Assembly (NCBI RefSeq): GCF_900116295.1 | Contig: NZ_FPAF01000009.1 | Location: forward strand, 49,097 to 113,096 | Direction: 5' to 3' | DNA: 64,000 bases | Origin: Bacillus sp. 103mf | Lineage (GTDB): Bacteria; Bacillota; Bacilli; Bacillales; Bacillaceae_G | Shown: piece after piece, positions 9,462-18,791 of the stretch | Numbering within the stretch: the first letter of the stretch is position 1 | Layout: each line of letters starts with the position of its first letter | Program-made: the position numbers and the translations under genes | The notes under the pieces: model-generated | Seen by the model: the letters and a program-made list of their open reading frames with translations, nothing else | The model's database searches: none | Told to the model about the DNA's origin: nothing

Positions 9462-9590
9462 ATGAAAAAAGTAGTAATAGGTACGATTTTAACAATGGTG
9501 GCATTAGTTGTAATAGCTAATCCGCAATATTCTCATGTACCAGATGTTTATGGACAAGCCGATGACACAGTTGAAACAGTAAATATATAA
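9462..9590 (+). CDS. nprX: NprX signalling peptide precursor, variant pherotype
   Basis: This 42-residue open frame begins two bases after nprR. It has a basic start (MKKVVIG), a hydrophobic stretch to about residue 19, and then the presumed signal region SHVPDVYG (24-31) and an acidic tail DDTVETVNI. This is the architecture of NprX, a precursor exported, cut to a short peptide, imported and bound by NprR. From memory the B. thuringiensis peptide is SKPDIVG; here the corresponding stretch keeps the P-D-x-x-G core but differs around it and seems one residue longer. The gene is below usual length cut-offs and easy to miss. The exact processed ends cannot be read from sequence. Confidence 0.9.
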   Translation: MKKVVIGTILTMVALVVIANPQYSHVPDVYGQADDTVETVNI

Positions 9591-9611
9591 GGTGTGACCA
9601 TTGGGAATGAG

Positions 9612-9660
9612 ACTGACTCGAAATGTCGTTAAAAAACGGCCTTTTGAGTCAGTTTTTTTA
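9612..9660 (+). terminator. terminator after nprX
   Basis: ACTGACTC (9612-9619) pairs with GAGTCAGT (9646-9653), with partial pairing inside, followed by a T tract. It separates nprRX from nprA, so nprA needs its own NprR-driven promoter. Confidence 0.75.
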
Positions 9661-9673
9661 TTCCTGTTTTTAA

Positions 9674-9851
9674 ATTGTTCGTCAAAATTCTACAAAACTT
9701 GAGAAATAAAAATATTTAAATATTAAGATTGCAGCTCGTTTATCACATTGTAATCAAGTTAATGTGAGTATAGAATAACAGCAAAACCCTCTGTCCTGAT
9801 AAACAGGAGGGCTAAATAATTGTTCGTCAAAATTCTACAAAACTTGAGAAA
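9674..9851 (+). promoter_or_regulatory. nprA upstream region with exact 33-bp direct repeat
   Basis: The same 33 bases, beginning ATTGTTCGTCAAAATTCTAC, occur at 9674-9706 and again at 9819-9851, 145 bases apart and without a mismatch. The second copy ends about 90 bases before the nprA start. Between them is an imperfect hairpin at 9787-9811. Given the setting, the repeat may be a binding site for NprR or another activator; this is inference, since the exact NprR box cannot be checked here. Confidence 0.6.
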
Positions 9852-9917
9852 AAAATTTTTTTAATTTTCAGTATTTTAATAGTGAAAACTTAATGCTACT
9901 ATAAATCTACTCTTTAA

Positions 9918-11606
<1,689 letters not shown>

Positions 11607-11629
11607 GTTCCACTCCCCTTTATATAATG

Positions 11630-11656
11630 AAAAAGGAGCATATGCTCCTTTTTTCA
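11630..11656. terminator. bidirectional terminator between nprA and the VTT gene
   Basis: AAAAGGAGCA (11631-11640) pairs with TGCTCCTTTT (11643-11652), a 10-bp stem flanked by A and T tracts. Confidence 0.82.
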
Positions 11657-12202
11657 TTTTTTCTTCCATGTTTTCCACAAATAAAATAAGCCCGCGCAAC
11701 CAGCAATTGTTATAATCCATTTTGCTTCACTTGTTCCGTTTATAACTTGGTAGGTAGAATACACTTCAATAAGTAGAGCCGGTATTTTCCCGAGAGTACT
11801 AGCGATGCTAAAAGTCAGAATGGACATCGTTCCAAGGGCTGCGAATAGTGTTACGATGCCAGACGGAATAAAGGGGATGAGACGAAACGATAAAACAAGA
11901 AAGAATGCTTCTTTTCTTTGTACATAAAGAAGTTTTTGTACTTTTGGATATTTATCTATATTTTTTTGAGCAGCTTTTTGAAAACCAAGTCGATATAAAT
12001 AAAAAGAAATAATAGCTCCTAATGATTCCCCTGCAATGGAGATGAGTGTTCCTGTTGTTACTCCAAATAATGAAATGTTAATAGCAGTCAAAAAAACACT
12101 AGGAATAATAGCTGTTAGGCTAATAAGAATATTGAATAAGATGCTAAGCGGAATTGCCATTGTTTGATGCTCTATAAGAAAAGAATGAATCGTTTCTGCC
12201 AT
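11654..12202 (-). CDS. TVP38/TMEM64 (VTT-domain) membrane protein
   Basis: The 182-residue product is an integral membrane protein of the DedA-related VTT superfamily. The core motif FRLIPFIPSGIVTLFAALGTM (about residues 106-126) is the typical F(R)-x-(I/L)-P-x-x-P block, and about five hydrophobic segments are visible. Proteins of this fold are linked to lipid scrambling or undecaprenyl-phosphate recycling, but the substrate of this one is unknown. It is a single gene convergent with nprA. A family B repeat lies just upstream of its start. Confidence 0.82.
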   Translation of the reverse strand: MAETIHSFLIEHQTMAIPLSILFNILISLTAIIPSVFLTAINISLFGVTTGTLISIAGESLGAIISFYLYRLGFQKAAQKNIDKYPKVQKLLYVQRKEAFFLVLSFRLIPFIPSGIVTLFAALGTMSILTFSIASTLGKIPALLIEVYSTYQVINGTSEAKWIITIAGCAGLFYLWKTWKKK

Positions 12203-12226
12203 ATAAATTAGTTTTCCTTTGTTTTT

Positions 12227-12447
12227 TTATATACAAGTTAAAAAACCGACATAAAACCCCCTTTCTTTTTGAGAAGACAAGAGCATCTGGCCGGGCATAG
12301 AAGCGATCAGGACCTTTTCCTGCCACATGCGAGGTTAAAACAAAGAGAGCAAACGAGTATAGGTCATGTTGTATTCTGCATAGCAGCGACTTACAAAGAA
12401 AAGCAGAGCTAGACAAAGATGCTGAAAAATTAAAATCGATTTATATA
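12227..12447. repeat. family B repeat, copy B1
   Basis: About 220 bp bounded by TATATA-type ends. It contains the shared blocks GACATAAAACCCC, GCATCTGGCCGGGCATAG, CCTTTTCCTGCCACATGC and TATTCTGCATAGCAGCGA. The same blocks appear in six other places in the window in either orientation. The ends are imperfect inverted repeats and no ORF of its own is convincing, which fits a small non-autonomous (MITE-like) element of the B. cereus-group bcr type. Confidence 0.8.
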
Positions 12448-12615
12448 GCATTACATCATAGTTTTTATATTAGGACAATAGAATTGTGGGAAATCATAGA
12501 TTTCTTTAAAGAAAAAGTCATATTTCTATAGAAAGAATTACTAGGAAGTAACAATAGGTACGATAAAATTGACTTTTTCTAAAGATAATACAATAATCAT
12601 GAAAGAGGTGATACG
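12448..12615 (+). promoter_or_regulatory. promoter region of the RNase lipoprotein
   Basis: TTGACT (12569-12574) and AATAAT (12592-12597) are 17 bases apart and the gene starts 18 bases after the -10 element. Nothing else is apparent in the remainder. Confidence 0.55.
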
Positions 12616-13122
12616 ATGAAAAGATTAGGGAATGTTATGATAAGCATCATGCTTATGATGATACTTGTATTAACTGGATGTTCAAGTCAGACTAAGCCGA
12701 AAGAAAATAATGCAGCATCAGTTGTAAACGTTAGTGATAAGATTTTAGATGAAATGGAAGGACCGCCAAAAAATGGTCATACACTAGAACGTCACGTTGG
12801 CAAAACAGATGAGCAGTTGAAAGAACGATTACGTACAGATAATGTATCTGCCGCAAGTACATATTATGATAAAGAAACAGCAACAAAGGCGGTAAAGGAT
12901 AGCTTAAAACAGCATGAAAAAGAAATTGAAAAATGGTTGAAAGAATCGAAGGAAAATCGTCTTGTATTGAATACGAAGCATAACTTTGCAGTTGGAAAAA
13001 CGGTATTAAAAAAGGATATGCGCGTAAAAGATGGACTTCGTAATACAGTAACTGTGTTGCAAAGAGATAAAGGGAGTCAGCTTGGTTTTAAAATTATTAC
13101 TTCTTATCCTTCTGAGAAATAA
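12616..13122 (+). CDS. lipoprotein with CdiA-CT-like RNase A domain (putative surface toxin)
   Basis: The 168-residue product has a lipoprotein signal peptide with lipobox LTGC (lipidated C22), a short polar linker, and from about residue 50 to the end a domain closely resembling the bacterial RNase A-like toxin found at the tips of CdiA proteins. Landmarks are GHTLERHVGKT, a middle ETATKAVKDSLKQHEKEIEKW helix pair, VGKTVL and the closing IITSYP. By spacing, H60, R71, T162 and Y164 would match the His, Arg, Thr and Tyr catalytic set reported for the Yersinia CdiA-CT; this is from memory. The toxin would be tethered outside the membrane. A 90-residue protein follows after 16 bases and is the likely immunity factor. 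Confidence 0.82.
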   Translation: MKRLGNVMISIMLMMILVLTGCSSQTKPKENNAASVVNVSDKILDEMEGPPKNGHTLERHVGKTDEQLKERLRTDNVSAASTYYDKETATKAVKDSLKQHEKEIEKWLKESKENRLVLNTKHNFAVGKTVLKKDMRVKDGLRNTVTVLQRDKGSQLGFKIITSYPSEK

Positions 13123-13138
13123 GAAAGGCAGGGAATTT

Positions 13139-13411
13139 ATGTATTCAACATTTCAATATTTTCTTAGAGCGTATTGTACATTAAGTATATATGAAGAAGA
13201 AATGGCTCATCTTATGCAACAATTTAAAGAACAGGAAGAACAAGAAACGCAGGAAAAATTATTACAAGAATTTGCTCAAATGCAAAAAAGAGAAGATTGG
13301 AAGAAAGTAAGGAAAGAAGCTGAACAATATGGAAATCGTATGTGGACAATAGAAGAAGCAAAAGTACATATCGGTAATTTTATTTCTATATTACAAAACA
13401 AAAAGGCGTGA
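13139..13411 (+). CDS. putative immunity protein to the RNase lipoprotein
   Basis: This 90-residue protein is rich in Glu, Gln and Lys and looks almost wholly helical. It has no signal peptide or membrane segment, so it should stay in the cytoplasm. It starts at the ATG at 13139 behind GGCAGGGA, 16 bases after the toxin-domain gene, and ends in a terminator, making a two-gene unit. The opening FQYFLRAYCTLS resembles the start of small CDI immunity proteins with an F-x-x-Y-x-x pattern, a weak likeness. Small cytoplasmic proteins encoded just after a CdiA-type RNase domain are usually its immunity partner. The role is inferred from position and composition. Confidence 0.6.
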   Translation: MYSTFQYFLRAYCTLSIYEEEMAHLMQQFKEQEEQETQEKLLQEFAQMQKREDWKKVRKEAEQYGNRMWTIEEAKVHIGNFISILQNKKA

Positions 13412-13426
13412 ATCATCCCGCCTTTT
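13401..13426. terminator. bidirectional terminator
   Basis: AAAAGGCG (13401-13408) pairs with CGCCTTTT (13419-13426). It overlaps the stop codons of both the immunity-like gene and the convergent vanW-type gene. Confidence 0.75.
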
Positions 13427-14669
13427 TGTATGTGCTTTTTGAAATTTGACCGCTCGAGAGCACTTGCCCATTTTGTGTTACTTTTTTATATGTTACAGCC
13501 ACAATGCTTTTATCAGTTTCACTTATAACTTTCGAAGAAACCTCTACATTTTTTCCTGTATTTGTACCGAAAATACGAGCAGTTACACTACTGCCACTCG
13601 TGAATGCTTGAATATAAATATATTTACCCGTATTATTTTTAAATTTCAAATCAGGGCCGTAGTCAGCAACTGCTGCATCTTGCCCAAGAGGTAAGTAATG
13701 GACCGGTAAAGAATGATTACTTCGAGCTACAACTCCTAAATCAGCTCGTAATACGGCACCATATAATGTGCTGCTTAATTGGCAAACACCACCCCCAGCA
13801 CTTTGTTCTACTTTTCCGTTTACATATATACCTGCTGATTTATAACCATGTGCTGCATCTGTTATGCCAACACGACCATTAAAACTAAATGTCTCATCGG
13901 GTGCAACAAATACTCCCGTTAATGTATCGGCAGCACGTTCTACATTAAAAGTTTGACTTGAGTTTCGTCCAGCCAGTGGGGTAGAGTATTCAGCGATTAC
14001 TTCTTGAATCCCCATCTTTTTTACATCTTCTGTTGAGCGCTCGGGTTTCAAGGCTGTAATTGGAACTTGAATATCTTGTTTATTTGTCGTAATGGCTTCT
14101 GTTGTGAGAGATTTTAATTTCTCTTTATCAACTTTTTCACCATCTTTACTTTCACTAATATTAATTGTTGTTCCAGAAATAGATAAGTCGGCATTAATAG
14201 GTTCTACTAAGGAATCATTATATTTTTCCTTAATAAATGCATCATATTTTGCTGCGTTTATAGAAGGCTCTAACTTATAGTCGCGTTTTAATTCACCTGT
14301 TTCAGCTTGTTTTCTCATTTTATAACGACTAGAAATATTGCCCTTTTGTTCTTTAAAAATTTTATCTGCAACATCTGTACTGTTATATTCAACCCCTAAT
14401 TCTTGCCAAGTATATGTATGTTTGTCATCCTGTAAGGCATAATTCACAGATTTTTTATTTAACTCATCAATTTTTTGTTGAATTATTTTTTGAACGTCTG
14501 CTTTCTTTTTCCCATCTATGGAAATACCTTCAAATGTTGTGTGGGGTAAAACGTATGTATCTAACTGATGATTTAATTTGGACACATATTGATAAGCGCT
14601 AACACCACCACCACAAAGAATGATTCCACCAGCAATCGCAGAACCAATAATCAAATTGCGTAATTTCAT
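13413..14669 (-). CDS. VanW-family envelope protein (YoaR-like)
   Basis: The 418-residue product begins with a single membrane anchor (about residues 7-27), followed by two repeats of a peptidoglycan-binding-like region (each with a pattern like DGKKKADVQKIIQQKI), then the VanW domain containing GGGVCQLSSTLYGAVLRA and RSNHSLPVHYLPLGQDAAV, and a short G5-like C-terminus. It is exported and should face the cell wall. VanW proteins are common around envelope functions but their activity is not settled. The ATG follows GGAGGGAAAT. It is a single gene, convergent with the RNase lipoprotein unit. Confidence 0.85.
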   Translation of the reverse strand: MKLRNLIIGSAIAGGIILCGGGVSAYQYVSKLNHQLDTYVLPHTTFEGISIDGKKKADVQKIIQQKIDELNKKSVNYALQDDKHTYTWQELGVEYNSTDVADKIFKEQKGNISSRYKMRKQAETGELKRDYKLEPSINAAKYDAFIKEKYNDSLVEPINADLSISGTTINISESKDGEKVDKEKLKSLTTEAITTNKQDIQVPITALKPERSTEDVKKMGIQEVIAEYSTPLAGRNSSQTFNVERAADTLTGVFVAPDETFSFNGRVGITDAAHGYKSAGIYVNGKVEQSAGGGVCQLSSTLYGAVLRADLGVVARSNHSLPVHYLPLGQDAAVADYGPDLKFKNNTGKYIYIQAFTSGSSVTARIFGTNTGKNVEVSSKVISETDKSIVAVTYKKVTQNGQVLSSGQISKSTYKKAG

Positions 14670-15000
14670 TTATTTCCCTCCGAAAAGAAAATTTTTTAGA
14701 TTATTAATATGTATATTTCTAACGTATAAATGATAAAAGCAGTAATTCTTATACACTAGTATACTATTAATTTTATTACATGTGTAATATTTTGATAAAA
14801 AACGTTACATTTTTGTAATATAATTACCTATAACTAGAAAGTTTATGTAGCAGAGTAAAGTAAAAATTCCACCAGTGGGAGTTTTCTTCCTAATCTGTCT
14901 TCTTTGCTTCGCATCGTGATGTGAAGGTTTTATTGCCTATGAATAGTGAGAGAAGTTTTCTTTGAATTGTCTCATGAAGTATAAGTTTTATAAGAGAAAG
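14670..15000. other. intergenic region with a decayed family A repeat (A1)
   Basis: About 14856-14960 matches, with many changes, the reverse orientation of the family A repeat: TTCCACCAGTGGGAG, then CTTCTTTGCTT, then GCCTATGAATAGTGAGAG. The rest is AT-rich and probably holds the vanW-type promoter. No gene is apparent. Confidence 0.5.
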
Positions 15001-15057
15001 ATAAGCACATAAAAAAACAGCTGTTGTATTACAACAGCTGTTTTTTTATGTGCTTAT
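15001..15057. terminator. 57-bp perfect palindrome, terminator of the LCP gene
   Basis: Bases 15001-15027 are the exact reverse complement of 15031-15057, with a 3-base loop. The stem is 27 bp with internal T/A tracts that would work as a terminator on either strand. The last codons and the stop of the LCP gene lie inside it. Confidence 0.85.
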
Positions 15058-16070
15058 AATTTCTTATGATCTAATTTACCTGTAACACCAAGATGGCCTT
15101 GTAGTTCCTTCGTAATATCTTGAACACTCTTTTCTTCAGGAACATAAAAGTATTTACCATCAATATATTTATCCTGACCTTTTACTTGCAATTTATCAAT
15201 TTTTAAGCGGGAGTCCATTGAGTTTTTTGTAATTGCCATCATATCGTCGAAAGTTAAGTTTGTTTTTATATCATGATCAACTGCATCAAGTAAGTCACCA
15301 AGTTTGTTAATTGAATTCACAGATAATGCTTTTTGAGCAATTGCTTCTAAAACAAGTTGTTGACGTTGACCGCGCATATAGTCGCTGTCAATATGACGCG
15401 TTCTTGCTAGTGCAAGAGCTTGTTCGCCGTTTAAGTGTTGGCGACCTTTTTCAAGGTGGATAGCACCTTGCTGGTCTTTACTGTCTTGTTCAGTAAAGGT
15501 AACTGGTACATCTACATCAATACCACCAAGAGAATCAACAATTTTTATAAAGGATTTAAAGTTAAATTTCACATAATAATCAACAGGAACATCTAGAAAA
15601 CGTTCTACTGTATTAATTGTGCTATCAACGCCACCAAATACGTGTGCATGTGTAATCTTATCTTCTTTCTTTTCTGATGGAATATATACGCGAGAATCAC
15701 GAGGAATGCTTAATAATTTCACGGATTTATCGTTTTTATTAATAGTTGCAAGTAACAATGCATCTGTACGAGTTGCAGTTCCGTATTCTTTTGTTCGTGT
15801 ATCACTTTCATCAACACCCATAATTAGGATTGAAATATTATCAGTCATCGGTTTTACTGCTTTTTCGCGCTTGTCCGATTTATCGCCGCGTCCTAATTCT
15901 GAGTAAGCACCATTAGCAACAGCTTGTGCTTTATTATATATATGGAAGAAATAGCTGCCTCCTCCAATAATCAAGAGGAATAAAGGAATGAGAACAAACC
16001 ATAGTATACGTTTTTTCTTAGAGCGTTTTTTTTGTAATGCTCTATTTAGCGCTTCTAAATCAGGTTTCAT
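15054..16070 (-). CDS. LytR-CpsA-Psr (LCP) family cell-wall ligase
   Basis: This 338-residue protein should attach anionic glycopolymers to peptidoglycan from lipid carriers. A basic N-terminus with one membrane segment (about 20-42) leaves the rest outside. The LCP domain shows NISILIMGVDESDTR, TRTDALLLATINK, SIPRDSRVYIP, GGIDVDVPV and RARTRHIDSDYMRGQRQQ-type landmarks, including the Arg residues that hold the pyrophosphate. The ATG at 16070 has AAAGGAG seven bases upstream; an upstream ATG at 16091 would place that ribosome site inside the protein. It is a single gene and ends in a long perfect hairpin. Confidence 0.9.
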   Translation of the reverse strand: MKPDLEALNRALQKKRSKKKRILWFVLIPLFLLIIGGGSYFFHIYNKAQAVANGAYSELGRGDKSDKREKAVKPMTDNISILIMGVDESDTRTKEYGTATRTDALLLATINKNDKSVKLLSIPRDSRVYIPSEKKEDKITHAHVFGGVDSTINTVERFLDVPVDYYVKFNFKSFIKIVDSLGGIDVDVPVTFTEQDSKDQQGAIHLEKGRQHLNGEQALALARTRHIDSDYMRGQRQQLVLEAIAQKALSVNSINKLGDLLDAVDHDIKTNLTFDDMMAITKNSMDSRLKIDKLQVKGQDKYIDGKYFYVPEEKSVQDITKELQGHLGVTGKLDHKKL

Positions 16071-16335
16071 TAATATTTCTCCTTTAAACAATCAATTCAT
16101 ATATTTTCTTATAATTTTAAAAAAGACACACTTTCTATTGTACATAAATACAATTAGTTTTCATTAAAAATTTTTAAATGACATAAAAATGAAATATATG
16201 AAATATATGAAATATATTGTATTATAAAGATGTTTATATTGTATGAAAAGTTCTTGCACGAAAAACAGATGCCTTATAAAAAGGCATCTGTTTAAGAATG
16301 ATTGTATACAAAAAATAAAGGAAAAAAGATTTAAT
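16071..16335. other. AT-rich spacer with short tandem repeat and hairpin
   Basis: GAAATATAT occurs three times in tandem at 16191-16217. A terminator-like hairpin has arms 16263-16275 and 16281-16293 (AAACAGATGCCTT and complement). Nothing else is seen. Confidence 0.6.
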
Positions 16336-16879
16336 TTAAATCATAATACTAACAATAGTCGCAGATAGAATGCTTACTAATGTTGCTCCGTATAGGAGTT
16401 TCAAACCGAATCTAGCAACGACATTTCCTTGTTCTTCATGTAAACTTTTTACTGCTCCTGAAATAATTCCAATTAGGATTCTAATTTACCAAGACCATTT
16501 ATTTTACTAAGGAAAAAACCAATCCAGCGAATGATGAATGGTAAAATTTTAAAGTGTTGTAAGATACCAATTAAGACAGAGATAAATACAATTGGCAGTA
16601 AAACACTTAAAAAGAAAGACATTTCACCTTTGTTTAATAAGCCACCGAATACAAAGTTTACACCTGCCGCGGCATAATTTAATAACTCATTAAATAAATT
16701 TGAAATTGCTGTAATGAGGATGAGGCCAACCTGTGTATTTAATAGTAGGAACGTTAAAATTAATTGTACAATAAGCATGATAATGATTGGTTTGAACTTA
16801 ATGTACTTTCTATTCTTACTTGCTATAAAAGCAAGAAAAAAACGACAATGAGTCCGAGACCAAATGTGAAAAATTTCAT
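16336..16879 (-). pseudogene. nupC: nupC nucleoside transporter, broken
   Basis: Reading the minus strand from 16879, a NupC-like start (MKFFTFGLGLIVVF) is followed by a frameshift in a T homopolymer near 16845, then an intact stretch from the first half of a concentrative nucleoside transporter (FVFGGLLNKGEMSFFLSVLLPIVFISVLIGILQH and on to NGLGKLES; given here only in part as landmarks FVFGGL and GLGKLES). A stop follows at about 16473, and then only the last part of the family is recognisable ([18 protein letters not shown]). Roughly 230 residues from the middle are missing. The gene therefore has a frameshift and a large internal deletion and cannot make a transporter. Confidence 0.8.
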
Positions 16880-16956
16880 AGTAATCCTCTTTATAGGTGA
16901 CTTTGTATATAGGTTTTTCATTTCAAAGGAGAATATACAAGAAAGGGAAAGAGAAG

Positions 16957-17343
16957 ATGAATATTACTGCTGTTCACCACGTTGCCATTATTTGTTCCAA
17001 TTATGAAGCATCAAAAAAATTCTATACAGAAGTACTTGGTTTTCAAATTTTACGTGAAGTATATCGAGAAGAGAGAGAATCATATAAGTTGGATTTGTGT
17101 GTTGGGAATACATATCAAATTGAATTATTTTCATTTCCTACCCCTCCGAAGCGCATAAGCTTTCCCGAAGCAACAGGATTAAGACATTTAGCATTTTCTG
17201 TTTCATCTATAGAAGAAGCTGTATCGCATTTACAGAAGCACGGTATACAAACTGAAAGCATTCGAATTGATGAGATAACTGGAAAACGTTTTGTATTTTT
17301 TCAAGATCCAGATGGTTTGCCCCTTGAATTATATGAGAAATAA
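16957..17343 (+). CDS. VOC/glyoxalase-family protein (YaeR-like)
   Basis: The 128-residue product is a single vicinal-oxygen-chelate domain close to E. coli YaeR. Likely metal ligands are H7 or H8 in AVHHVAII, the Glu of IELFSFP, the His of GLRHLAFSV and the Glu of PLELYEK. The YREERESYKLDL segment is also typical of this subgroup. It may act on a glyoxal-derived conjugate, but the substrate is unknown. The ATG at 16957 starts the domain precisely and lies behind GAAAGGGAAAGAG; a longer in-frame extension to 16897 has no domain content. It stands alone. Confidence 0.85.
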   Translation: MNITAVHHVAIICSNYEASKKFYTEVLGFQILREVYREERESYKLDLCVGNTYQIELFSFPTPPKRISFPEATGLRHLAFSVSSIEEAVSHLQKHGIQTESIRIDEITGKRFVFFQDPDGLPLELYEK

Positions 17344-17456
17344 AAATTTGTGAAATTTATACAGGTTTTCTTGTGAGGAAATGAGAGAAAATAAAGAAAG
17401 TTAAACTTATCATTGCGGGAGGTGTAACTTTAGCTGCCTACAGCTAAGGGAGATAC

Positions 17457-18767
17457 TTGGAAATAGGGAATTTAATACTAGTTGCAGCTTTAATTACGTT
17501 GACGGGCTTTTTTGTTGCAATTGAATTTGCGATTGTTAAAGTACGTAGTAGTCGCATTGATCAACTTGTAGGAGAAAAAAAGCGGGGAGCAGTAGCGGCG
17601 AAAAAAGTGATTTCTAATTTAGATGAATATTTGTCAGCGTGCCAGTTTGGGATTACCATTACAGCACTGGGACTGGGGTGGTTAGGTGAACCAACCGTAA
17701 AACATGTATTAGAGCCTGTATTGATTACACTTCAAATCTCTCCTCCAATTGCTAATACTGTATCTTTTATTATTGCATTTGCTGTTATTACTTTTTTACA
17801 TGTTGTAGTTGGAGAATTGGCACCAAAAACATTTGCAATCCAAAAAGCAGAGCAAGTCAGTCTGATGTTTTCAAAGCCACTGATATATTTTTATCGCATT
17901 ATGTATCCATTTATTTGGACATTAAATCATGCAGCACGTTTTGTGGCAAGTTTATTTGGATTAAAACCTGCTTCTGAATATGAAGTAGCACATTCAGAGG
18001 AAGAGCTCCGCCTCATTTTATCAGAGAGTTATGAAAGCGGAGAAATTAACCAAGCAGAGTTTAAATATGTAAATAATATTTTTGAATTTGACAATCGCCT
18101 TGCCAAAGAGATTATGGTGCCGCGGACAGAAATTGTTGGGTTATATGCGGAAGATTTATTTGAAACACATATTGAAATGATTCGCCAAGAAAAATATACA
18201 AGATATCCAGTATTCGGTGAAGATAAAGATGAAGTTATAGGAATGGTAAATGTAAAAGATTTCTTTATCCGTTATATGGATGGAGAAAAGCAAGAAGCAA
18301 AATCAATCACGACATATACAAGGCCGGTTATTGAAGTAATGGAAAACATTCCAATACATGATTTGTTATTGAGCATGCAAAAAAAACGTATTCCTTTGGC
18401 AATTTTATATGACGAATACGGTGGAACAGCAGGACTTGTTACGCTTGAAGATATTTTAGAAGAAATTGTGGGAGAAATTCGAGATGAATATGATGAAGAT
18501 GAACATCCACCTATTCAACATATTAGTGACGATTGTAAAATTGTTGATGGAAAAGTGTTAGTAAGTGAAATTAATGATTTGTTCGGTTTACATTTGAATG
18601 AACAAGATGTTGACACAATTGGGGGATGGCTAATGATGCAAGGACAACCAATTGCAGAAGGGGATACGACTGTTGTTGGTGAATGGACATTTACTATTCT
18701 TGAAAAAGATATTCATCAAATTAAGCGAGTAGAGATTAAAAAAATGGAGACGAAAGAAAAAGGCTGA
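17457..18767 (+). CDS. CNNM/CorC-type (DUF21-CBS) membrane transporter
   Basis: The 436-residue product has an N-terminal DUF21 membrane domain (about 1-195), a CBS pair (about 205-330, with MVPRTEIVGLYAED and GGTAGLVTLEDILEEIVGEI landmarks) and a C-terminal CorC_HlyC domain (about 345-430, GGWLMMQGQP). Bacillus members such as YhdP (MpfA) export magnesium, so cation efflux is the likely role. The start is TTG behind AAGGGAGA. A small perfect stem (TAGCTG with CAGCTA) lies just ahead of the ribosome site. A terminator shared with the convergent lactate permease follows. Confidence 0.88.
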   Translation: MEIGNLILVAALITLTGFFVAIEFAIVKVRSSRIDQLVGEKKRGAVAAKKVISNLDEYLSACQFGITITALGLGWLGEPTVKHVLEPVLITLQISPPIANTVSFIIAFAVITFLHVVVGELAPKTFAIQKAEQVSLMFSKPLIYFYRIMYPFIWTLNHAARFVASLFGLKPASEYEVAHSEEELRLILSESYESGEINQAEFKYVNNIFEFDNRLAKEIMVPRTEIVGLYAEDLFETHIEMIRQEKYTRYPVFGEDKDEVIGMVNVKDFFIRYMDGEKQEAKSITTYTRPVIEVMENIPIHDLLLSMQKKRIPLAILYDEYGGTAGLVTLEDILEEIVGEIRDEYDEDEHPPIQHISDDCKIVDGKVLVSEINDLFGLHLNEQDVDTIGGWLMMQGQPIAEGDTTVVGEWTFTILEKDIHQIKRVEIKKMETKEKG

Positions 18768-18788
18768 TGAACGAGTCATCAGCCTTTT
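18758..18788. terminator. bidirectional terminator
   Basis: A 13-bp perfect stem (18758-18770 with 18776-18788) separates the CNNM gene from lctP. Confidence 0.88.
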
Positions 18789-18791
18789 GTA

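Noticed and set aside
12144-12416. 90-codon minus-strand frame
   Set aside because: It reads through repeat B1 into the VTT gene start; parallel frames occur in other B copies.
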